DNA of 64,000 nt from CAZABC01 sp964483405 (GTDB taxonomy: Bacteria > Chloroflexota > Limnocylindria > Limnocylindrales > CSP1-4): the NCBI GenBank assembly GCA_964483405.1, contig CAZABC010000012.1:5544-69543 (forward strand). Reading direction: 5' to 3'. The notes below the pieces were generated by a model that saw only the letters and a list, made by a program, of their open reading frames with translations, was not told the origin of the DNA and did not search any database. Positions 57,747 to 64,000 of this stretch are shown piece after piece (positions within the stretch are counted from its first letter, which is position 1; the number at the start of each line of letters is the position of its first letter). Both the position numbers and the translations under genes were made by a program.

Positions 57747-59723
57747 CTATCCCGAGGGGCTGGGCTCGGGCGCCGGCGACGGCGCCGGGGTCGGCTTCGG
57801 CGACGCCGTCGGCGCCGGGGTCGGGGTGGGGGTCGAGCCGCCGCCGCTGCCGCGGCCGACCAGGATGATCCCGTCGATCCGCTTGTAGTTCGAGTAGTAC
57901 GTCTCCTGATGGATGATCGCGCCGGCCGCGTTGCGGACCGTCCGGGTCACCCAGACCTTCCGGCCGGCGACCGGGTACTCGATCTGCTTGCGGGCGCCCG
58001 CCGGCAGCGACGAGGTGTACTCGGTCCGCGTCGTGGCCGGGTTGATGTCGCGGACGATCGGTGTGCTCAGCGAGACCTTGCGGCCGGTCGGGACGCTGTA
58101 GAGGTCGAACCGGACGTAGCCCTTCGAGCCGTTCCGCCAGCCGATGCCGCGGATGAGGATCGGGGCGTCGGTGTCGTTCCGGAAGGTCATCGACTGGACC
58201 GAGCCGGCGCCGCTCTTCCAGACGGTCGCATCGAGCCCGAGCGGATAGCGGTCGATGTAGTAGTAGTGGTTCTGGCGGGCGCCCATCTGGAGGCCGGCCC
58301 GGAGCGCCGCGTTGAACAGCGTCGTCGAGCAGGAGCACATCCCGCCGGCGAGGGCGCCCTGCGGCTCGGTCCGGCCGTTGATGATCGCGCCGCCGTCCTT
58401 GTAGCCCCGCTCGCGGGTGACCGGGCCGATCGCCTTCCACCAGTCGAACCACTCGCCGGGGCCGACGACGTAGCCGTCGATGTCCTTCGTCGGGATCCAG
58501 ATGTTCGCGCCGAAGCCGTTCTTCTCGCTGATCGGGAAGTAGGTGGTCCACGTCCCGATGACCTTCATCAGCGGCGCCGACTTCTCGGCCTCGGCCGTCG
58601 TGACGGTCGGCTTGGTGACGGCGATCGCCGGCTCGATGAGTCCCTCGGGGGCGGCGGCCGCCCGGGCGCCGAGGGCCGCGACGATCCGCTGGGCCGTCGT
58701 GGCGGCGTCGAGCGCGCGACCGTCGACCGAGGCGGTGACGCCGACGACCTGGCCGCCGTCGCCGATGAGGAAGCTCGCGTTCTTCGGCTTGCGGGCGACC
58801 TGCTTGGCGACCTCGGCGAGGCTGGCCTCGACCGCCGTCGGGTCGACGACGGGCTCGATCCGGCCGTCCGAGGTCGGCCGGAAGTCGATCCAGGTCCTGA
58901 CCGTGGCGGCTTTGATCGTCCAGCGGTCCTTGCCCTCCTTGGCCGCCGTCGCCGACTCGGCGATGACGACGTCGGCGACCATCCGGCCGGTCTTCGACAC
59001 GGCCAGGGCGGTGTCGGTGTCATCGATCGTCGGCCGGACCGGCTGGAGCTCGGCGGCGATGACGATCTCGGCGGGCGCGTCGATCGGGGCGACGGCGGCC
59101 TCGGCCTGCGACGCGACCGTGGCGGGGTCGTAGGTCCGGCCCCAGACGGCCGGGGTGGTCTCGACGCCTTCCTCGGTCATCACGATCGTGCCGTCGGTCG
59201 GCCGGCGCTCGAGGACGGTGAGGTTGCGGGTGATCCACCCCCGGAGCGCCTCGGCGTCGTAGGTGACGATGGGTCCGAGGTCGACGCCGTCGATCGCCGT
59301 CCGGACCTCGGCGACGGCCCGGTCGACCGGGGACCCGCTGCGGCCGACCGCCATCGCGAGGGCGACCATCGCCTCGACGTCCGCCCGTCGGTCGAACGCC
59401 GCGAACGGGATCCGGACCGTGGACTCGCCGGCGGTCAGGACGACCTCGCCCTCGCCGAGCGGCGCATAGGCGGTGGTCAGGGCCTGCGTCGCGGCCTCGG
59501 CGTCGAGGCCCGAGAGGTCCGTGGCGCCGACCCGGACGCCGGGCAGGATCCGGCCGTCGTGCTGGGCGTCGTACGCAGCGAGCGAGCCCGCCGCGAGGAC
59601 GAGGCTGGCAAGGACCCCGACGGCGAACGCGAGGCCGAAGCGCCGGGCGGCCGAGGGGTGACGCGGGGCGCCCGCAGCCGGCTCCGGCTCCGGGGCGGCG
59701 GGGTCGAGGTCGGGCGTGGTCAT
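57747..59723 (-). CDS. VanW-family exported protein with peptidoglycan-binding-like domains
   Basis: A 658-residue envelope protein: one membrane anchor or signal (about 27-50), two copies of the domain that precedes VanW in many Gram-positive proteins (about 55-380, each with a GVRVGATDLSGLDAEAA-type start), the VanW domain (about 400-540, NIWIPTKDIDGYVVGPGEW and GGMCSCSTTLFNAALRAG with two Cys), a G5-like beta segment and a Pro/Thr/Ser-rich tail. VanW proteins lie in some vancomycin clusters but their activity is unknown. There is no van cluster here. A TAGCAT -10-like box lies 13 bases before the ATG. Confidence 0.87.
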   Translation of the reverse strand: MTTPDLDPAAPEPEPAAGAPRHPSAARRFGLAFAVGVLASLVLAAGSLAAYDAQHDGRILPGVRVGATDLSGLDAEAATQALTTAYAPLGEGEVVLTAGESTVRIPFAAFDRRADVEAMVALAMAVGRSGSPVDRAVAEVRTAIDGVDLGPIVTYDAEALRGWITRNLTVLERRPTDGTIVMTEEGVETTPAVWGRTYDPATVASQAEAAVAPIDAPAEIVIAAELQPVRPTIDDTDTALAVSKTGRMVADVVIAESATAAKEGKDRWTIKAATVRTWIDFRPTSDGRIEPVVDPTAVEASLAEVAKQVARKPKNASFLIGDGGQVVGVTASVDGRALDAATTAQRIVAALGARAAAAPEGLIEPAIAVTKPTVTTAEAEKSAPLMKVIGTWTTYFPISEKNGFGANIWIPTKDIDGYVVGPGEWFDWWKAIGPVTRERGYKDGGAIINGRTEPQGALAGGMCSCSTTLFNAALRAGLQMGARQNHYYYIDRYPLGLDATVWKSGAGSVQSMTFRNDTDAPILIRGIGWRNGSKGYVRFDLYSVPTGRKVSLSTPIVRDINPATTRTEYTSSLPAGARKQIEYPVAGRKVWVTRTVRNAAGAIIHQETYYSNYKRIDGIILVGRGSGGGSTPTPTPAPTASPKPTPAPSPAPEPSPSG

Positions 59724-59808
59724 CGGTGGGCGCTCATGCTAGCAGCGGACGTCTCGTGGCTCGTCCGCCCGGAGGGGGGACGCGAGAGGTACGGGATGCG
59801 TGACGGGG

Positions 59809-60989
59809 TCAGGGGCGAGGCATGACCACGATGCGACGGTCGGGCTCCTCGCCGACGGACTGGGTCACGACGTCGGGGTGGTCGCGGAGCGCGAGATGGA
59901 CCCACCGGCGCTCGAGGGCCGGCATCGGCTCGAGCTGGAGCATCCGGCCGGTCTCGGCGACCCGGCCGGCCGCGCGGAGCGCGAGATCGGTGAGCTGCCG
60001 CTCGCGACGCCCCCGATAGTCCTCGACGTCGACGAGGACGCGGGTCCACTCGCCCATCTGCTTGGACAGCATGAGGTTGACGAGGTGCTGCAGGGCCGAC
60101 AGCCGCTCGCCCTTGCGCCCGATGAGCGCACCGAGCTCCTCGCGGTCCTCGTCGGTCGCGCCGGTGACGTTGATCCGGTTCGTCTCGCCGGTGAGGATGG
60201 CGACGTCCACGTCGTAGCCGAGCAGCTCCATCAGCCGCTCGAGGATCGCCTTCGCGGCGTCGAGCGCGGCCGGCGACGCCTCGGCGGCCTGGAGCTCGGC
60301 CCGCTCGGCGGAGAGCGAGCCGCGCGACGGCTGGAGCGTGGCTGCGGTGGCGTCGCTCACGGGCGACATCCGGGCTTCGTCGCGGCGCGGGCCGCGATCG
60401 TCGCGGCGCGGGGGCCGGCCCTCGCGGCGCGGGTGCCGCTCGGCGCGCTCCGGCGGACGGTCGGCGGCGGGGGCGCCGGGTGCGGGGGCGGTGACGTCGG
60501 CCGGTGCGGGGCGTGGGGCGTGGGCGTCGCGCCGCGGGCCTCGATCGTCGCGCCGCGGGCCTCGATCGTCGCGNNNNNNNNNNNNNNNNNNNNNNNNNNN
60601 NNNNNNNNNNNNNNNNNNNNNNNNNNNNNNNNNNNNNNNNNNNNNNNNNNNNNNNNNNNNNNNNNNNNNNNNNCGTCGCGCCGCGGGCCTCGATCGTCGC
60701 GCCGCGGGCCTCGATCGTCGCGGCGGGGGCCGCGGTCGTCGCGGTCGCGGGGCGGCGGTGGCGGGAGCGGCCGCGACTCGGCCGCCTCGCGCTTCGGGGC
60801 GGCGCCGCCGAGCGCCGAGCGCGGCGCGGCGACGATCCGGGCCGGCTCGGCCCCCATGCCGAGGACCCCGCGGCTGCCGGGCGTGAGGATCTCGAAGTCG
60901 AGGTCCTCGAGCCCGACCCCGAAGGCCTCGCGGGCCTCTTTCAGGGCCTCCTCGACGGTTCGGCCGGTGAACTCCTGGTACGTGCTCAT
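59809..60989 (-). CDS. khpB: RNA-binding protein KhpB (Jag/EloR), interrupted by an assembly gap
   Basis: KH-R3H protein binding RNA and influencing elongation and envelope proteins. Residues 1-52 are the Jag-N domain (MSTYQEFTGRTVEEALKEAR). A long Arg/Asp/Gly/Pro-rich linker built from DDRGPRR repeats follows and contains the 100-N gap. The C-terminal part has the KH domain (GALIGRKGERLSALQHLVNL) and the R3H domain (ERRWVHLALRDHPDVVTQSV). The distance from start to stop, 1181 bases, is not divisible by three, so the 100-N size is wrong and the two halves read in different frames only in this assembly. It is three bases from yidC, its usual partner. Confidence 0.9.
60526..60737 (-). repeat. 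21-bp tandem repeat coding DDRGPRR, across the gap
   Basis: Perfect 21-base units lie on both sides of the N run (60526-60546, 60547-60567, then 60675-60695 and 60696-60716), with a diverged unit after them. Each codes for DDRGPRR on the minus strand. The true copy number is unknown because the assembly stopped inside the array. Confidence 0.85.
60574..60673. other. Assembly gap of 100 N
   Basis: Exactly 100 unknown bases, the conventional placeholder for a gap of unknown length. The frames on the two sides of khpB require a true length that leaves a remainder of 2 on division by 3. Confidence 0.99.
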
Positions 60990-60992
60990 GGG

Positions 60993-62165
60993 CTAGCGAC
61001 GCCTCCCTCGGCGGCCCTGCCGGCCGCGCTGGCGCGATCGGATGGTGGAAGCCGCGGATGCGGCGCGATCGACGGACTGTGAGATCGACTCGGTCCCGTC
61101 GGCCCGGGGGGCCGGCGGCGGGACGGAGACGGGGAACCGGGGCGTGTGGTCCTTGGCGAAGCCGGGCGTCCAGCCGAAGATCGGGAACATCGAGCCCCAG
61201 CCGATGATCAGGTACTGCTGGACCACCGAGAAGATCGTCGTGACGATCCAGTAGATGAAGAGGCCGGCCGGCAGGATGCTCCCGTAGGCGATCGAGATGA
61301 GCGGCAGGAAGACGATCATCTGCCGCTGGATCCGGACGTTCGGGTCGGTGTTCGTCGGGTCGGCCGCCGGGAGCGTCATCCGGCTGGCGACGAACTGGAG
61401 CAGCGCCGACACGATCGCGAGCCCGCTGATCCCGAAGCCGAGGACGACGAAGAGGACCTCCGGGACGCCCCAGTTCACGCCGAAGGCGAACGGGTCGAGG
61501 CACGGGTTCATGACCTGCGGCTGGCCGTTGACGTACTCGATGACCGGTGCCGCGTCGCAGTTCAGGTCGATCGGCGTCATCGCCTGCGGGTCGTAGTTCG
61601 TCAGGCCCTGGCTGATGACCGAGTACATCGGGATGAGCAGGGCGAACTGGATGACGAGCGGCAGGCAGCCGGAGGTCGGACTGACGCCCCGCTCCCGGTA
61701 GAACTGCTGCTGGGCGGCCATCAGCTTCGTCCGGTCGCCCTTGTAGCGCTTCTGGAGCTCGCGGAGCTCGGGCTGGATGAGCTGCATCCGGCGCTGGCTG
61801 ACGATCTGGCGGCGGAACGGGACGATGAGGACCGCCCGGAGGACGAGCGTCAGCAGGACGATCGCGATCGCGATGTTCGTCGTCACCTTGTCGAAGATGA
61901 CGAGCAGGTTGAAGAGGACCCAGAAGATCGGCGTGAACAGCCACGCCATCAGGGCGATCGGGTCGGCGCCGGGGTCCGCCGGCTCGAGCGGGACCGCCGC
62001 CGGCGGCAGCGTCGGGGTCGGTGTCGGGGCGCCCGGCGAGGGGCTCGGGCCCTGGATGACCGTGCAGCCGGCGACGACCACGAGCACGAGGACGGCGAGC
62101 GAGATGATGGCGATCGCCCGGCCGTGGCGGCGAAGGGTCTGCGGCACGACGGCTCCTCGGCTCAT
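60993..62165 (-). CDS. yidC: Membrane protein insertase YidC
   Basis: Oxa1-family insertase. ATG 62165 overlaps the yidD stop and gives 390 residues. A lipoprotein signal ends at VVAGC (Cys34), as in Gram-positive SpoIIIJ-type YidC. A Pro/Thr-rich spacer and five membrane helices follow, with the essential Arg in LRAVLIVPFRRQIVSQRRM, the coiled cytosolic loop (QPELRELQKRYKGDRTK) and the SPTSGCLPLVIQFALLIPMY segment. The loop between helices 2 and 3 (~45 residues, with two Cys) is longer than in Bacillus. A basic tail (RQRGRQGRRGRRR) may bind ribosomes. Confidence 0.95.
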   Translation of the reverse strand: MSRGAVVPQTLRRHGRAIAIISLAVLVLVVVAGCTVIQGPSPSPGAPTPTPTLPPAAVPLEPADPGADPIALMAWLFTPIFWVLFNLLVIFDKVTTNIAIAIVLLTLVLRAVLIVPFRRQIVSQRRMQLIQPELRELQKRYKGDRTKLMAAQQQFYRERGVSPTSGCLPLVIQFALLIPMYSVISQGLTNYDPQAMTPIDLNCDAAPVIEYVNGQPQVMNPCLDPFAFGVNWGVPEVLFVVLGFGISGLAIVSALLQFVASRMTLPAADPTNTDPNVRIQRQMIVFLPLISIAYGSILPAGLFIYWIVTTIFSVVQQYLIIGWGSMFPIFGWTPGFAKDHTPRFPVSVPPPAPRADGTESISQSVDRAASAASTIRSRQRGRQGRRGRRR

Positions 62166-62371
62166 CGGACGGGGTCGTAGCCGCCGGGGTGCCATGGGCC
62201 GCACCGGGCGATCCGGCGCATCCCCATCCACGAGCCCCGCAGGAGACCGTATCGCTCGATGGCCTGCTCGGTGTAGCGGGAGCAGGTCGGCTCGAAGCGA
62301 CAGGCGTCGGGCAGCCAGGCGAAGAGGATCCGGTACAGCCGGATCATCCCGATGCCGATGCGCCTCGTCAC
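62162..62371 (-). CDS. yidD: Membrane protein insertion efficiency factor YidD
   Basis: Small amphipathic protein assisting YidC. The 69-residue sequence has the conserved CRFEPTCSRYTEQAIERYG block with its Cys pair and ends HPGGYDPV, as in the family. GTG 62371 overlaps the rnpA stop (GTGA), and its own stop overlaps yidC (ATGA). Confidence 0.95.
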   Translation of the reverse strand: MTRRIGIGMIRLYRILFAWLPDACRFEPTCSRYTEQAIERYGLLRGSWMGMRRIARCGPWHPGGYDPVR

Positions 62372-62706
62372 GAGGTCGTCGACCCTCCCAGCACGCCGGC
62401 GCGTCCGAGCGTCCGGCGCAGTGCGGCCGTGAGCGCTTCGTGGTCGGCGTCCACGAGCGGCGGCCTGGCGATGATGAGGACGTCCCAGCCGGTCTGGAAC
62501 GAGGGCGCCATCACCCTGAGCGCCTCACGGAGTCGACGCCGGACCCGGTTCCGCACCACGGACCCGCCGAGCTTCCGCCCGGTCGCGAGCCCGAACCGCG
62601 TCGTCTCGAGGCCGGTCCGCCGGCTCCGGACCACCAGGAGCGAGTGGGGCTGGACACCCCCCTCGCGCTGGAGGATCGCGAAGTCCTGCGGACGGGAGAG
62701 CATCAC
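62368..62706 (-). CDS. rnpA: Ribonuclease P protein component
   Basis: Protein cofactor of RNase P, which trims the 5' ends of tRNA precursors and tmRNA. Its 112 residues contain the RNA-binding signature GGSVVRNRVRRRLREALR and a short basic N-terminus. It stands 32 bases downstream of rpmH, the classical order. Confidence 0.96.
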   Translation of the reverse strand: MMLSRPQDFAILQREGGVQPHSLLVVRSRRTGLETTRFGLATGRKLGGSVVRNRVRRRLREALRVMAPSFQTGWDVLIIARPPLVDADHEALTAALRRTLGRAGVLGGSTTS

Positions 62707-62738
62707 GAGTCGCGGCCGATCCGAGCCGCGCCCGTCCG

Positions 62739-62873
62739 TCAGGCCGTCAGTCGCTTCCGACCCTTGGCCCGGCGGGCGGCCAGCACGCGACGACCCGGGG
62801 TTGTCCGCATCCGGGCGCGGAAGCCGTGCTCCTTGGCGCGATGGCGCTTCTTGGGCTGGTAGGTCTGCTTCAT
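62739..62873 (-). CDS. rpmH: Large ribosomal subunit protein bL34
   Basis: The 44-residue basic protein (MKQTYQPKKRHRAKEHGFRA, then RMRTTPGRRVLAARRAKGRK) is a full bL34. The ATG at 62873 is the only start giving the family N-terminus. It opens the origin-proximal operon rpmH-rnpA-yidD-yidC-khpB under a strong promoter. Confidence 0.98.
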   Translation of the reverse strand: MKQTYQPKKRHRAKEHGFRARMRTTPGRRVLAARRAKGRKRLTA

Positions 62874-62989
62874 CGGGTCGTGTCGTCCGTCTCTCCGTCC
62901 GGCCCCGGGATCCGTACCGGGACCCCGATAAGGCACGTGAACGCGCCTCGCGCCCACTTCCGGCGCGGAGCGCGTCCTACGTCGGGCGG

Positions 62990-63019
62990 ATGATAGGTGG
63001 CGCCGGAAGGGGGTGTCAA
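62990..63019 (-). promoter_or_regulatory. Strong sigma-70 promoter of rpmH
   Basis: Minus-strand consensus TTGACA (63014-63019) and TATCAT (62990-62995) are 18 bases apart. The transcript would begin near 62983, about 110 bases upstream of rpmH. Confidence 0.8.
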
Positions 63020-63065
63020 ACGGGGCACCGCCCGCGCGCGCCGGGCTCGGCCGTCAGCCGAGCGT

Positions 63066-63086
63066 CGATACTCCCGGGGAGTATCG
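63066..63086. promoter_or_regulatory. 21-bp palindrome between the rpmH and dnaA promoters
   Basis: CGATACTCCC and GGGAGTATCG are perfect 10-base arms around a single G. The site is 46 bases upstream of the rpmH -35 and 21 bases upstream of the dnaA -35, a place suited to a dimeric repressor or activator acting on dnaA or on both. The protein is unknown. Confidence 0.6.
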
Positions 63087-63107
63087 GTCGCGGGCTGCGC
63101 GCGCGCC

Positions 63108-63137
63108 TTGCAGGCCGCTCCGGGCCGGTGCTATCCT
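63108..63137 (+). promoter_or_regulatory. Promoter of dnaA
   Basis: TTGCAG (63108-63113) and TATCCT (63132-63137) are 18 bases apart; the start would be near 63144, giving a leader of about 160 bases. Confidence 0.6.
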
Positions 63138-63305
63138 TCCGGTCCCCCGGCGTCGGGAGGCCCATCGGAACACCCGCCGCGACCCCCTCGCGACGGTCCC
63201 GGGCGAGCGACGTCGACCGGATCCCGCGCCCCGGCCACGACCGGCGTCCCGCGCCGACGCCGCCCCGAAATCGCAGCCTGCAGAGCCCGAAGGTCCGCCG
63301 TATCG

Positions 63306-64000
63306 ATGGACGCGAAGCACGTCTGGAAAGCCGCCCTCGGAGAGCTCCAGGTCTCCCTGTCGCCGGCGAACTTCGAGACCTGGCTGAAGGACACCCAGCT
63401 CGTCGACGTCGACGAGAACCGGTTCCGGATCGCCGTCCCGAACGGCTTCGCCAAGGACTGGCTCCAGACGCGCTATCGCTCGCTCATCAGCCAGACGCTC
63501 GCCCGGATCGTCGGCTACAGCGTCCAGGTCGAGTTCGTGGTCCGGGCCGCCCCCGAGGGCGCGGCGCCGGAGCCGCCGGCAGCGCCGGTCCGGGTCGAGC
63601 CGACCCGCGTCGGCGGAGAGGGCGGGGCCTCGTTCCTCAACCCGCGCTACACCTTCGCCAACTTCATCGTCGGCTCGGCCAATCGTCTCGCCCACGCGGC
63701 CAGCCTCTCGGTGGCCGAGCGCCCGGGCCACGCCTACAACCCGCTCTTCCTCTACGGCGGCGTCGGGCTGGGCAAGACCCACCTGATGCACGCGATCGGG
63801 AACCAGGTCATCGCCAAGTTCCCGCGCAAGCGGGTCGTCTACGCGACGTCCGAGAAGTTCACGAACGAGTTCATCACCTCGATCCAGCAGGGCAAGATCG
63901 ACGAGTTCCGGGCGCGATTCCGGCGGATCGACCTCCTCCTCATCGACGACATCCAGTTCATCGCCGACAAGGAGCGGACGCAGGAGGAGTTCTTCCACAC
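63306..64000 (+). CDS. dnaA: Chromosomal replication initiator DnaA (5' part)
   Basis: AAA+ initiator that opens the origin. The visible ~231 residues hold domain I (MDAKHVWKAALGELQVSLSP, NFETWLKDTQLVDVD), a Pro/Ala-rich domain II (about 80-105), and the start of domain III with FIVGSANRLAHAAS, Walker A YGGVGLGKTHLMHAIGN and Walker B DLLLIDDIQFIADK. The DNA-binding domain IV lies past the right edge. ATG 63306 fits the family N-terminus. It is divergent from rpmH, the common bacterial arrangement. Confidence 0.97.
   Translation, partial: MDAKHVWKAALGELQVSLSPANFETWLKDTQLVDVDENRFRIAVPNGFAKDWLQTRYRSLISQTLARIVGYSVQVEFVVRAAPEGAAPEPPAAPVRVEPTRVGGEGGASFLNPRYTFANFIVGSANRLAHAASLSVAERPGHAYNPLFLYGGVGLGKTHLMHAIGNQVIAKFPRKRVVYATSEKFTNEFITSIQQGKIDEFRARFRRIDLLLIDDIQFIADKERTQEEFFH

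Larger units (their letters stand above)
62874..63305. other. Divergent control region between rpmH and dnaA
   Basis: The 432 bases carry the rpmH promoter (62990-63019), a 21-bp palindrome (63066-63086) and the dnaA promoter (63108-63137). I see no DnaA box (TTATNCACA or close) and no AT-rich unwinding tract, so the origin itself may lie beyond dnaA or elsewhere. The ~160-base dnaA leader shows no ribosome site near the ATG. Confidence 0.6.

Noticed and set aside
59809..60989. KhpB as a frameshifted pseudogene
   Set aside because: The frame change coincides with the 100-N placeholder in a repeat array; both flanks code intact domains, so it is an artefact of gap size.
62930..62945. CACGTG core upstream of rpmH as a second parS
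   Set aside because: Only the central six bases match; the flanking TGTTT and AAACA arms are absent. Other CACGTG occurrences (for example near 44711 and 55231) fail the same way.
62874..63305. Possible oriC with DnaA boxes upstream of dnaA
   Set aside because: No TTATNCACA-like 9-mers and no AT-rich tract were found, so an origin here cannot be supported.

Overview
The window is one continuous stretch of very GC-rich (roughly 70%) bacterial chromosome, densely packed with core genes and broken once by a 100-N assembly gap (60574-60673). The gene set fits a monoderm-like member of Chloroflexota (possibly Limnocylindria): a lipoprotein-type YidC, a VanW-family wall protein, Pro/Ser/Thr-rich secreted tails, an Asp-type MurA, and the gene orders bL21-bL27-bL31-YqhQ-RF1-PrmC-GlyA and atp-murA-mreB. 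An actinobacterial origin cannot be excluded from sequence alone. parA-parB with a near-consensus parS, gyrB, gyrA and the divergent rpmH/dnaA pair at the right end place the window close to the chromosome origin.

Layout. From 1 to 19231 almost everything is on the minus strand. A ribosomal-protein/translation/cell-wall series (a DUF2344 protein, bL21, bL27, bL31, YqhQ, RF1, PrmC, a HAD phosphatase, GlyA, a TagO/WecA-like transferase and a Pro/Ser/Thr-tailed membrane protein) leads into a complete F-type ATP synthase operon (atpZ-B-E-F-H-A-G-D-C), which continues into murA and mreB. From 19305 to 28316 come an AI-2E-like permease with a J-domain protein (plus strand), then a three-gene ion-transport module (CPA2 antiporter, ArsB/NhaD-like permease, CBS protein) and mreD-mrdA-rodA (minus strand). 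From 28864 to 38825 (plus) lies parA-parB-gyrB-(thioesterase)-(AlkD-like)-gyrA-prs followed by three small genes. A gene-poor 0.9-kb stretch with a decayed secreted-protein gene and a 34-bp tandem duplication precedes secA. From 39734 to 52422 (plus) are secA, a DUF218 protein, a small Cys-rich protein, prfB with a programmed +1 frameshift, a GNAT protein, ftsE-ftsX, a C-terminal processing protease, a phospholipase-D-type protein, a structured leader with a micro-ORF, smpB and a proline-racemase-family gene. A two-gene urease-like operon (minus), the tmRNA gene, a GH36 alpha-galactosidase and a VanW protein follow. The origin-type cluster khpB(jag)-yidC-yidD-rnpA-rpmH (minus) stands divergent to dnaA, which runs off the right edge.

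Genes are tightly coupled. Eighteen neighbouring pairs share a 4-base ATGA or GTGA stop/start overlap and two share TGATG. Sigma-70-like promoters can be read before rpmH, rplU, mreD, ssrA, the Cys-rich gene/prfB, ftsE, smpB and dnaA. Several -10 boxes sit only 7-10 bases before the start codon, which suggests leaderless mRNAs for ftsE, secA, ureA and the AI-2E-like gene.

The points most worth a second look are: a divergent fused beta-alpha urease homologue without accessory genes or the active-site-flap Cys; a promoter, perfect Shine-Dalgarno sequence, 16-codon ORF and hairpin leader upstream of smpB; a 74-residue protein with two CX3CX2C motifs next to RF2; substitutions at drug-contact residues of MurA (Asp for Cys) and GyrA (Val83); and a 21-bp palindrome between the rpmH and dnaA promoters.
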